Shown here: positions 35,267-45,553 of the stretch, one piece after another
How positions within the stretch are numbered: the stretch's first letter is position 1
Layout: every line of letters starts with the position of its first letter
From: Paramyrothecium sp. XJ0827
Lineage: Eukaryota > Ascomycota > Sordariomycetes > Hypocreales > Stachybotryaceae
Assembly (NCBI GenBank): GCA_020881915.1
Contig: JAJFPB010000003.1
Location: 3,534,001-3,598,000 of the forward strand
Direction of reading: 5' to 3'
DNA length: 64,000 nt
Translations under genes and position numbers: made by a program
Notes under the pieces: model-generated
Database searches by the model: none
What the model saw: the letters and a program-made list of their open reading frames with translations, nothing else
Told to the model about the DNA's origin: nothing

Positions 35267-35955
35267 TCACAGGTCGCAAAAGTAATCAAAGTCCGCATCA
35301 GACGTCACCAGCACGTTGAACGTCGTCTCCGTCGCGCTGTTGACCGCCTCCTTGCATCTGGCTAAATGTCCCCGTGTCCCGTCAGCGATGTTGATTCTGC
35401 GAGGGACTAGCTCCCATTGCGGGACTGGCCGTCCTGCGTTCGTGCATGGAGGTAACTCACTGGCTTGTTGGTCGCAATCGTCGACCGCAAGATCAGAACT
35501 GCCGCTGTTGGCAATGTCCGCACATTCGTTCTTCTGGTTGTCGCACGAGCGTTCGCCAGCTGAGAAAAAGTCGGGCTACCGCGTCCCAGTCAGCCAAGTA
35601 TCCTGTGAATCCCAGAGTGATGGAGAGCATTCTGGCAGAGTGAGGTGGAGACATTACTTACGAAGGTGTCGCCGCTGACCCCGAACGGCCTCTGCGTGTC
35701 GCCAGAGTTTGTTATCTGCCAAAGATCGTGATCGGTTAGCCTCATAATTGTAATTCGCTGCAAATAAGATGTCCTTACCGGCGCAGCGCCGGCGCCTCCC
35801 AATGCTTCTTGGAAGGGTTGGAGACTGGACGTCCCTTGGCGCGGCCTCAATCCCATCTTCCATTCCCCCGCCAGCTCGTCCATGATGTCCATGCCCAGCA
35901 CAGCGGCGATCGCGCACGCCAGAAGCGGCAGCGCCCTCAGAACGAATCGTCGCAT
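35267..35955 (-). CDS. Small secreted four-cysteine protein, four exons
   Basis: This gene is split into exons too short to stand out. I join 35955-35779, 35715-35662, 35575-35461 and 35361-35267; all junctions are canonical and in phase, giving 146 residues. The first 22 residues (MRRFVLRALPLLACAIAAVLG) are a clear signal peptide. After a variable stretch the core reads QRPFGVSGDTF, PDFFSAGERSCDNQKNECAD and DDCDQQATRCKEAVN, so the mature protein has a paired Cys-x6-Cys and Cys-x6-Cys pattern. I recall a family of secreted fungal proteins with RPF-V-G-TF followed by SCD-QKN-CA and CD-Q---C. The C-terminus ends in DFDYFCDL, adding a fifth cysteine. Function is unknown; it could be an effector or wall protein. 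An upstream in-frame Met (36033) would bury the signal peptide and is less likely. Confidence 0.78.
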
Positions 35956-36724
35956 TTTTTCGTTGCGAAAGGACAAGTAATAAAAGAGGAGGATGTTTAC
36001 GAAAAAGTCCGGCGACTTGGCAGCGAGTGTCAACGTCTGGCGCTAGAGGAATGGAAAGAGAACTGGAAACTGGAATCAGACGTTGACAATGTCGAGAAGG
36101 TTGATTAGTTCCAGAATCCGAGTTCGTCTTTCGTCGGCATGCCTACTACAAGGCAAGAAGCGAGGAAATAATTAGACAAGCGCTTAGGAGACACTGTGAA
36201 ACGACAAGAACGGGTTCGTTGGTTGGAAAATGAGAATTGAGGATACAGGGATGAAACGTCGCTGAGACAAGGACCTCCGCACCAAGAGCTCAGCAGCAGC
36301 CACAGGACTAGGTCGTACTGCGCCAGGGAGAAGCATCCGTGCCATTTGAGTGAAACCGCTGGAAAAATGTTTACACCGAATATGGAGGTGTTTGAATGGT
36401 TATTAGGTATGTCTAGTCTACGTATATACAGCGAAATGCTAGCATGTAAGACAGGAAGCTGCGCGCTTCTTCGAAATGACCCAAGTGTAAATCCTCAAAC
36501 TCCTTTCCTCGCATGCAAGTGCACACCCTGTGTTTTGTGCATTATATAGGGTGGGAAAGAAAGAAAAGAAAGCTCAAATTCGTTCCATCCCGCGACGGTT
36601 GAATGGACTAAATGTAGCCAGCAAAGTTCTTAAATGCATCATCCCGAACGCCCCGTACTTCATGGGAAGATGGACCGCCATTCATTAGCAGACCACATCT
36701 GCCACAAGTTGGTAAACTATAGGC
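35956..36724. other. Intergenic region
   Basis: This contains the promoter of the secreted-protein gene and the 3' flank of the Mid2-like gene. It is A/T-richer than the coding parts. No gene is supported. Confidence 0.5.
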
Positions 36725-37639
36725 TTAGAAGTTTGACGAAGCGTTCACGTGCGCTGGTTGATGGTAGTTCTCCAGAGTGGACTGGAATGGGTTGCGTTGG
36801 GAGCCGCTGACGACACTTGGCGAGGTTCCTGCTTCGGACTTTCGCTCACCACCAGCGTAGCTGGTATCGTAGGCCATGAGACCGTCGTTCTCCTCCGCCT
36901 GCTTCTTGCGGCCCCAGATCCTCCAAGCGACAAGAGCCAGCGCACCCAGGACGATAGTACCGCCAATACCCACGACAACACCAATAATAGTGTTCCTGGT
37001 CTTGGTCGACATGCCTGAGCTGGCAGAGTCCTTGTCTGGGTTAAGGCCAGGGGGCGAGGTATGGGTAGAAATATTGGTCACAGTCTCCTCGGTTCCATCG
37101 CTATTGGTCTTGGTAACAACCTCGGTAGAGGTACTGACGACGGGACTGGCACTCGTCTCCGTCGTGGAATTGTTGTCCTCGCTCTGGCTATCCTGGGTAG
37201 TAGCGGAGGTGACCTGGGGGGCTTCGGAGGTTGCAGAAGATGTGATGGCAGCGGAGCTTGTCACCTGTGGCTCGCTAGCCGAGCTTCGCGAAGGAGCCCC
37301 GGAAGAAGATGGCTGAGGGTCTTGCGTAGTGCTAGCAGGAGGCTGCGTGCTCTCGGCTGGAGGTGGAGCAGACGAGGTTTCTTCCGAAGGAGGGGGGGCA
37401 GAAGAGGTTTCGTCAGCAGGCGGAGGGGCGGAAGAGGTGTTGTCGTTGTTGTCATCATCATCATCGCCGCCGGGCACAGAAGATGGAACAGAGGACGGAG
37501 TAGAAGGAGGGTCATTGTCGTCTTGTCGTCGAATCATGGCCCGATGAGGGATTCGGTTTTCGTCCCACCAGGAGCCTTGTGCGACGCAGAGAGCTGCGAC
37601 TGCCAGGATAAGCAGCTGGAAAACACGCGTGGCAAACAT
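36725..37639 (-). CDS. Mid2/WSC-like single-pass cell-surface sensor
   Basis: The single exon encodes 304 residues. A signal peptide (MFATRVFQLLILAVAALCVA) leads into a Ser/Thr/Pro-rich ectodomain that should be heavily O-mannosylated. It contains tandem SSAPPP(A/S) units (about residues 70-95). One membrane helix follows (TIIGVVVGIGGTIVLGALALVAW, about 216-239), with a basic stop-transfer (RIWGRKK) and a 65-residue cytosolic tail containing NPF (RNPFQSTLENY), a possible endocytosis signal. This is the layout of Mid2/Mtl1-type wall-stress sensors that feed Rho1 and the integrity MAP-kinase pathway. There is no WSC cysteine domain. An ATG 12 codons upstream (37675) would push the signal peptide inward; I prefer 37639. 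Role inferred from architecture only. Confidence 0.82.
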   Translation of the reverse strand: MFATRVFQLLILAVAALCVAQGSWWDENRIPHRAMIRRQDDNDPPSTPSSVPSSVPGGDDDDDNNDNTSSAPPPADETSSAPPPSEETSSAPPPAESTQPPASTTQDPQPSSSGAPSRSSASEPQVTSSAAITSSATSEAPQVTSATTQDSQSEDNNSTTETSASPVVSTSTEVVTKTNSDGTEETVTNISTHTSPPGLNPDKDSASSGMSTKTRNTIIGVVVGIGGTIVLGALALVAWRIWGRKKQAEENDGLMAYDTSYAGGERKSEAGTSPSVVSGSQRNPFQSTLENYHQPAHVNASSNF

Positions 37640-38214
37640 TGTTGCTTGCGGTAGGTGTAGGTGGACTTCGTGCAAGCGTCGGTAATTAGGAGGCTATATC
37701 GGTATATCGTGGTAGGCAGTGGCGGTCGCCCCTGCAACTAGAGTAGGCAACACCGGGCAGCAGACCAGGTGGTTCTTTTCCCTCGGAGCTGGAGAAAAGT
37801 TGTCGTAGGTGGTTAGGCAATGGGTGATCGCGATGCCGGGCACGAGGGTGGAGTAGGCGTCAGCGGATGGATAGATGGAGATGGAGGAGAGGAAAGGAAG
37901 ATGAGAAAGAAAAACGAAGAAGAGGCTAGAGGAAAGAAAAGGATAGGTCAGGTAACGAGAGTAGAGTAGAAACGAGAGTATAATGGATGAGGCAGTCGGT
38001 TGAATGAAGAACAGAACGAAATGGAGACGACAAGGAGAAGCAGCAGGGAACGTCGCTGAAAACGAAGACTTGAGAGCCTGAGGCGACGGCCCACGGACAC
38101 GGCGATGGGTGTGGGCACCTCTGGGGGTGAGGACGTGCAGGCCCCCGCCAAGAAAGGCTTAGCCTGCCATTCGAGGCAGCTGGCTGGCAAACAGGCCGCC
38201 GGAAGGGAAAAAAG

Positions 38215-38245
38215 TGGTGAGGGTGAGGGTGAGAGTGAGGGGTGG
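38215..38245 (+). repeat. GTGAGG hexanucleotide repeat
   Basis: Imperfect tandem GTGAGG/GTGAGA units in non-coding DNA. Confidence 0.7.
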
Positions 38246-40087
38246 GTCAGGCAAGACTTCGTATTCCTTTTCCCTCTTCCCACCGGGCTGACGCGCACCA
38301 ACCCAGATGGGCTCCCACATCCACCCAAGGTACCCAGCCTATGCCCCCGGGATAAAAAGAGACAAAGCCGATGCCGTGAATAACAACAAAAGATTAGGCT
38401 CCTCTCCCTCCAAGCAGGGGACTGGCAATCCATAGCAACAACGGTGCACCCGAGCAGCACAACGTACAATAGCATAAAATAACAGCATTGCACAGTACAA
38501 TGCTGGACCGGCACACATATCGTCGCAGTGCATGTTGCCATTTGCAGAACCCTGCCGTTGCTAGTGCAGCCCTCCGAACACTTAGCACGAAGTCCTAGGT
38601 GGCTCAGACCGCAGCTGCGCCTCTCTCTGGCCCCCCCCTGGTTGAAGGTATCACCGCACGGCAACGCATCTTGTCCCGCTCGGCGTGATTGTGGTTTTCC
38701 TGCAGGGTGCTCTCAAGGGTCTTCCGATCTGCAACTTTAATCAAGAATAGACCAGACTGTGATGTATTGCCTGACGGCGCCAGTGCAAGGAATAATGCGC
38801 TCTGCCTTGGATGAGCCCCAAGAGATCGACCGTGGGGAGCTTAAGATATTCCGCTATTCACCGGGCGTCATTCGTCCCTGGCTTTGCTCACCTGCTAGAT
38901 GGAACGTCCTGGCCTCAGGTGAGTCTCCCATACGGCTGGGCGTCTCCATGCAGCCATGGAGAGACCGATGACTCAGGGTGGTGCGTTTATTGTTTCAACG
39001 GGCAGAGAGTAGAAATGCATCCGATGGCCCCTTTTGGTTCATCCTGAGCGCCCGTACCAAACAAAAATATTTCTTTCAGTGTCGGGCCGCTCGGCAGAGC
39101 ACTCAGTCCTATTTCTGGTACTCCCCGGTCGGCGAATGGATGTGCGCAGCTCCACTGTCCCGGAAGGCCAAGAAGACTTCTGACGTAGGACCACAATGGT
39201 GGGACTTGAAGGGAATTCTCCGCGGCTTGCCGCCTGCGATAGTATTCCATAATAAAAACACTTGTAAATAAGATCATTCGACAAGCAAGCCGAGCGTAGT
39301 CCGCAGGTCCACAGGGGGCCCCATCTCTTTGAGAGCAGTGGCGAAGCTGTGACCGCGACTATATCATGTACCCTGTCTAGCCTCCCACTGCTTCATGCGT
39401 CCCGCTGCACAGAGCCTGTCGTGGAGTTGACAGCACGACCCGGGCGAGAAAATTCGTCCTAGAACTCCTTGTCATGCTTCAGAGCGTCACCTGTCTCAAT
39501 GACAGTGGAAGGCAGCCTTTGACTGGGGGCACGTGAAGGCCTCCGCATCCGTACACAAGCCACACATCAAGTGGTCATTAGCACGTGGTTTTGCCCTGGT
39601 GTGTTGTCCGTGCATGTGTCAAAGACAGATAGTCTTTGGTTAGGGCCAGGTCAAGCTCCCAGTAGTTTCTATGTTGGACTAGCAAAGTAGGGATGTGGCT
39701 TCGCGCAAGCCTATGAACGTTCTCCTTTGGCTTGGCTTGGCTTTGGAAAAGAGATCAGCACTAACTAGCCAACCATAACAACTTAGCTGCCGCACTTCAA
39801 ATAAGGTAATCAAGTAGCAGTAGTACGGTGATGCGTGAAGTCCGCCATGTTAAACTTTGCTTCTGGTTTCATGTGAACTGGGAGGGTTGATCCGAAGAAG
39901 CCGCAGTAACCGAGTCCCATAGGTAGAGGGTAGGATGCCTGAATCTAGCAAGGGAATGGTTGCACGTCTTATACCTTAGTCTGCTGGGTGCGCTTTTGCC
40001 GACCCGATCTATTTCGGAACCAGAGCAAGTACAAGAGCATACAAGTGATTACAGAGTTTCACTTGCCTTGCAAAACAGAAATTCAGC

Positions 40088-40678
40088 TCAGAAATTACCT
40101 TGGCAAGTTTTCACTCGGTCATGGGAATGACTAGGTTCTCTATGCATATTATGACCCGGTGTTGGGGATGGCACAGTGCTCATTGAGGAACGTCTCTCTC
40201 GACTAGTGTCATTGCGTGCAATCCCACGTCCATACATGGCAGTATAGCGCTCATAATTTAAATCTCTGCTTACTACGAGACCCTGCAGTGGCCAGAAGCC
40301 ATGCTGGAGTACCAGAATGGAAACTGGGTTATTGGCAACAAGTGGTCCTTGCCAAGCACACCGAGCCGCAAGGGGCCGTGTGCACGAAATGCCCATTTTG
40401 AGCTTGGCCACCACCTTCTGAAGGTTGACCAGTCCCTGCTCTGCCAACTTTGCCTCCAGGATAGTCGGGATCAAGCTAGCTATTGATGGTTCTGTGCTAA
40501 GATCGAGAACAATCTGAAGTATCGATGGAGCTTGATCCATCAGCACTCCAATTCGTCCGATGCTACCCTGGAGAGGGGGGTATTCCATGCTCGCTTCGAG
40601 AACCTCGGGTCTTTCAATCTCTTGGTCACCAAAAATGAAAGAGGGAAAAGGAAATGTCTCGTTACCAGAGATCCACAC
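40088..40678 (-). CDS. Doubtful 196-codon open frame
   Basis: This is the longest frame in the 37.6-41.5 kb gap. Its first half (about residues 1-95: ...SIGRIGVLMDQAPSILQIVLDLSTEPSIASLIPTILEAKLAEQGLVNLQKVVAKL) has an amphipathic, helix-like pattern unusual for a chance frame. The second half looks unstructured and basic. I do not recognise it. It could be a lineage-specific gene, one exon of a longer gene, or the remains of one. No clear splice partner was found. Confidence 0.25.
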   Translation of the reverse strand: MWISGNETFPFPSFIFGDQEIERPEVLEASMEYPPLQGSIGRIGVLMDQAPSILQIVLDLSTEPSIASLIPTILEAKLAEQGLVNLQKVVAKLKMGISCTRPLAARCAWQGPLVANNPVSILVLQHGFWPLQGLVVSRDLNYERYTAMYGRGIARNDTSRERRSSMSTVPSPTPGHNMHREPSHSHDRVKTCQGNF

Positions 40679-41011
40679 AAGCTAAGGAAGTTCCAGCCTA
40701 TGCGGGTCGTGTAGCATTGATATGTGGTGAAGCCCATTAGGAAGTGCCGTCGGTGGATGAGAAACCGAGTTTTGGGGCGGGTTTGCTCGCTGCTCTCACA
40801 TACACCACAGTCACAGGAAACCCCCTCACGGCCACGACCAATGAACAAGACGTCTACCCTGCTCACCATTACCATTACGGAGGCTAATTCGCGTTTTGTC
40901 CCTAAAGCCAGACCGAGAACGAAGGTTCAACCAACCTTACCACATCGGGGCCCGGCGTTCACGGGACGGCCTGCCCCGTCGTCAGAATGTCTTGTGCAGG
41001 GCAATTGGAGA

Positions 41012-41062
41012 TCTGCATCTGCATCTGCGTCTGCGTCTGCATTTGCATCAGCACCTCCGTGG
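41012..41062 (+). repeat. GCATCT/GCGTCT hexanucleotide repeat
   Basis: About six imperfect tandem hexamers (TCTGCA/TCTGCG), about 480 bp upstream of the beta-galactosidase start. Confidence 0.75.
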
Positions 41063-41536
41063 GATGACAGGCGACCTCGCATTTCTCGCCTCTCCCTCCC
41101 TCTTCACCCGGACCTGGGCCCCTGCTCCCAGCGCCACAGGTCCCCGGCCCTTCGCTCCTCTGTAACCGGATGCAACGCCTCACCATGGAAGCCAATGGCG
41201 AAAGTCAATTGACTGGGCGAAACCCCCGCTTCGCTCCCATCTTCTCCAACTCACTTCCCCAATTGCAAGGTGCAAGTCGGATCATGAAGTGCAGGAGTGC
41301 CCTTTTGAAAAGTCCACCAATATTGTGCTAGCCCTTCCTCCCGCTCGACGGGGCACTGAGGGCACCTTGATACATCGCTTGAGGCGCGATGTACTCGGCT
41401 GCCAGCCGACGTTGCAGACGAGTGGGGAACGCCGCCGTATAAGTCGTGCCTCCAAAACTATAACTGGTCCTTGACGTCCCGGCTTCTTACTGCTTCAGGT
41501 ATTGGTTTACCAGGAAGAGATACCCAGGCAATCACA

Positions 41537-44500
41537 ATGAAGGCTTCGACGGTGGTCTCGGTGGCTTTGGCCCTGGCATCAAGCAATGCCCTCAGCGTCA
41601 CCAACATCGCCGACTGGGCGTTGGATATACTCGACACCACCAGCGTGGCCATCCGGGCATCCAAATTCCTTACGGGTCATCAGAAGCGGGACCCCCTCCA
41701 GGACATCGTCACTTGGGACTCGCATGCTCTCTACATCCATGGCGAGCGAGCCATGGTCTTCTCTGGCGAGATCCACCCCTTCCGTATTCCCGTTCCCTCC
41801 CTGTACCTGGACCTCTTCCAGAAGATCAAAGCTCTTGGCTTCAACATGGTCTCATTCTACGTCGACTGGGCTCTGGTGGAGGGAAAGCCTGGCGAGTTCC
41901 GCGCCGACGGCATCTTTGATCTCAAACCCTTCTTTGATGCTGCCACGGAGGCGGGCATCTATCTACTGGCTCGACCAGGGCCGTACATCAACGCCGAGGT
42001 TTCCGGAGGCGGGTTTCCAGGATGGCTGCAGAGACTGCGCGGTGCCCTGAGAACCAGTGCCCCGGATTATCTGAAGGCCACTGACAAGTAAGCCACGACC
42101 CCCCGCCTGTTGGCCTCGATGTTCTTCTAACATGTCTACAAGCTACGTGGCCAATATCGCTGCCATCATCGCAGACGCACAAATCACCAAGGGCGGGCCA
42201 GTTGTGCTTTATCAGCCAGAGAACGAGTACACAATGGCTGAATTCACACCCTTCCCCGACTTAGACTATTTCCAATACGTGATTGACCAGGCTCGGAATG
42301 CCGGAGTTGTTGTTCCCATCATCAACAACGACGTGTGGCCTGCTGGAAATAGCCGCCCCGGTAGCGGTCACGGATCTGTCGATATCTATGTAAGTCTCAA
42401 GAAATCACCATGACTTCGACATGGAATTTACTCACAACCTCTTCTCAGGGACACGACGCCTACCCAGTTGGCTTTGATTGTGTAAGTCTAGTATTGACTA
42501 GCTGCCTTCCGAAAGCTAACATTTCTTAGGCCAACCCAGAAGTTTGGCCACAGAACGGCATTCCTACATCCTGGCACCAGGACCATATAAGGATCAGCCC
42601 AAACACCCCCTACTCCTTGATCGAGGTAGTTACTCTTCTCCGTCGCCACTAATGACAAATGCTAAGGGCTGGTGTTCAGTTTCAAGGTGGTGCTTTCGAT
42701 CCCTGGGGAGGGTGGGGATTCGAACGTTGCTCGAGACTCGTCAACCACGAGTTCGCCCGTGTGTTTTACAAAAACAACATGGCGGCAGGTGTGCGAATCT
42801 TCAATGTTTACATGGTAAGTGGCATAAGAGCCAGGTCCACTCGATAGCAAATCTAATCGCCTGGCCTAGACATTCGGTGGTACTAACTGGGGCAACCTGG
42901 GACATGAGGGCGGTTACACTTCCTACGACTATGCTGCGGTAAGCGGGATGGCTCTTTCGCAAGGGATTGCCACGAATGCTAATTCTACACAGGCCATTAG
43001 GGAAGATCGTCGGATTGACAGAGAGAAATACTCAGAAATCAAGCTGGAGGCACAGTTCCTGAAAGTCTCGCCCGGTTATCTCGACACCACACCCCAGGAT
43101 CTGACCCGCGGCGTCTACAGCAGAAACGAGGCAATCACCATCACCCCTCTGCTGTCAAACGACACGGGCCATTTCTTGGTGGTGCGCCACACAGACTACA
43201 GGAACACCGGCACCGCCTCGTACACGGCCAACCTGCCAACTTCTGCCGGCAACATTACTGTTCCCCAGCTCGGCGGAGCCCTCTCGCTGCACGGCCGCGA
43301 CTCCAAGTTTCACGTCACGGACTACCCGGTGGGCGACGAGACGCTGCTCTATTCGACAGCAGAAATCTTCACCTGGAAGAAGTTTGCTGACAAGACTGTC
43401 GTGATCGTGTACGGAGGCCCAAAGGAGCTGCACGAGCTTGCTATCCGGGGCACTCATGATGTCAAGACCGTCGAGGGCGACGATGTTACGTCCAAGGTAA
43501 TCGACGGGGCCACCGTGCTGCAGTATGAGACCTCTCCAACTCGTCGAGTCGTCCAAGCTGGCGATCTCGTCTTCTATCTCCTGGGTAAGCCCGTTGAACT
43601 CAACCGCCAAGGAGGTTTTACTGATGAAGAAAAACAGACCGCAACTCGGCCTACAACTACTGGGTTCCTGACCTGCCCGGAGACAGCGACACGCCTGCGT
43701 TTGGAACGTCCCTCATGAACCCAGAGTCGGTCATCGTGAACGGCGGCTACCTCGTTCGCTCAGTGTCCACCGACGGCTCCAGCCTGAACCTGCAGGCAGA
43801 CTTCAACGTCTCAACGTCCATCGAGATCATCGGAGCACCAAAGGGCGTCTCCACCCTGGTCCTCAACGGCGAAGAGCTGAAATACACCACGTCTGACCTC
43901 GGAAACTGGGTCGCCAAGCCAGACCTGGGCAAGCCAGACGTCAAGCTCCCCGAGCTCTCTTCGTTGGATTGGCAATACCTCGACTCTCTGCCTGAGGTCC
44001 AAGAGGGATACGATGATTCAGCTTGGACCATCGCCGAGCACGCATCGACCGACAACCCCACCGCCCCGCTGCGGACGCCCGTCTCACTCTACGGCTCGGA
44101 TTACGGCTTCCACGCCGGCGCCCTCATCTTCCGGGGCCACTTCACCGCCCACGGCTCCGAGTCTGAGCTGCGCCTGTGGACCCAGGGCGGCTGGGGATAC
44201 GCCAGCTCCGTATGGCTCAACGGCGAGTTCCTCGGCTCCTTCAAGGGCGCCGACTACGCGAGGGGCGACAACGCCACGCTGGCTCTGCCCGAGCTCGCCC
44301 GGGGCAAGAAGTACGTCTTCACCATCGTCGTGGACAACAACGGACTGCATGGCAACTGGTGGCCCGGAAAGGACGAGATGAAGGAGCCCCGCGGCATCAT
44401 CGACTACGCGCTCGTGTCCTCTACCGGCTGCCGCACGCGCATTTCGCCGTGGAAGATCACCGGCAACCTCGGCGGCGAGGACTACGTCGACAAGTTCCGC

Positions 44501-44977
44501 GGTCCCCTCAACGAAGGGGGCCTGTACTTTGAGCGCCAGGGCTACCACCAGCCCTCCGCCCCACTGGACGACTTCTCCCCTAGCTCGCCGTTCGAGGGCG
44601 TCAGCGGCCCTGGCATCGCCTACTACGCGACCACCCTGACGCTCGACCTCCCTGCCGACGAGTACGACATCCCCCTGTCCTTCGTCTTTGACAACGCCAC
44701 CGACAGCAGCGACTACCGCGCCCTGCTCTACGTCAACGGCTTCCAGTTCGGAAAGTACGTCAGCAGCATCGGCCCGCAGGACGAGTACCCCGTGCCCGAG
44801 GGCATCCTCAACTACAACGGCGACAACTGGCTGGGCCTCGCTCTCTGGGCTCTGGACGAGGAGGGCGCGAAGCTGCCCGGGTTTACCTTGAAGGCTGGCA
44901 CGCCGGTGCTGACTGGCCGAAGCAAGGTCGAACTCGTGGAAGGCCCCGAGTACAGCGAGCGTCCGGGCGCATACTAG
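41537..44977 (+). CDS. Secreted beta-galactosidase, GH35 (LacA type), eight exons
   Basis: The enzyme removes terminal beta-galactose from wall polysaccharides, galacto-oligosaccharides and lactose outside the cell. Exons 41537-42087, 42143-42389, 42449-42481, 42530-42625, 42680-42814, 42870-42938, 42993-43584 and 43638-44977 join in phase to give 1020 residues, close to known fungal LacA proteins. A signal peptide ([20 protein letters not shown]) comes first. The TIM-barrel domain has the entry motifs [20 protein letters not shown] and [22 protein letters not shown]. The acid/base is Glu212 in QPENEY. The nucleophile is Glu309 in [14 protein letters not shown], whose codon is the last of exon 4. 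The beta-rich domains end in the jelly-roll regions with LNGEFLGSF and VNGFQFGKY. The third exon is only 33 nt. All active-site residues are present. An earlier in-frame Met exists 22 codons upstream but would precede the signal peptide. Confidence 0.95.
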
Positions 44978-45553
44978 GACTGCGAACACGCTTCCTGCTA
45001 AAATGAGTAGAGGCTACACGGCCTCCTAACTAAACGTGAGAAGTTACGAATCAAGGCTCGAAGTTCAGCTGTGAAGATGCAGTCATGGAGATATCTTGTG
45101 AATGACCTCAGCATAGAGCCTCGCATATCATTATTCATGTACATGATCCTGCTCCACTCATCTTCTTGGGATTCGACTACAACTATTCCATGTAGGGAAA
45201 GTGTGAAAATCTTCCATGTTTAGTATATATCATGGCCGAACACGAACAGCTCCGTAGTTATAAGCCGCACGGCAGCCCCGCTGCGTTATCCTCTCCCCCT
45301 CTCGAGCAGCAACGCACGGTTTCAGGCTATCCATTGAGAGGCAAATGTATGTGGCAACACGTTGTATACTTGTGTGCTATATCCAGAATGAATAGGAACG
45401 AGAACCAAAGTCTCAAATGAATGAGAAAAAATTTGACAAAAGAACAGGATGAAAGATCGCCATAACGCCCCTAATCATGCGTGGTATCGGTTTATATTGA
45501 GAACAGAGAAAAAGAAGGGCAACGACGTATAGCGGCGAGCGCAGTCACAGTAC
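44978..45553. other. Spacer between convergent genes
   Basis: A/T-richer DNA between the ends of the beta-galactosidase and the myristoylation-motif gene. No gene is seen. Confidence 0.5.

Larger units (their letters stand above)
37640..41536. other. Long intergenic region upstream of the beta-galactosidase gene
   Basis: About 3.9 kb. It holds purine-rich DNA at about 37855-37945, GTGAGG repeats at about 38215-38245, and one 196-codon frame on the minus strand (listed separately). A possible TATA-like CGTATAAG lies at about 41437, 100 bp upstream of the beta-galactosidase start. The rest shows nothing I can support. Confidence 0.5.

Noticed and set aside
44084..44989. 301-codon - strand frame within the beta-galactosidase gene
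   Set aside because: Antisense shadow of the last exon, which clearly encodes GH35 sequence.
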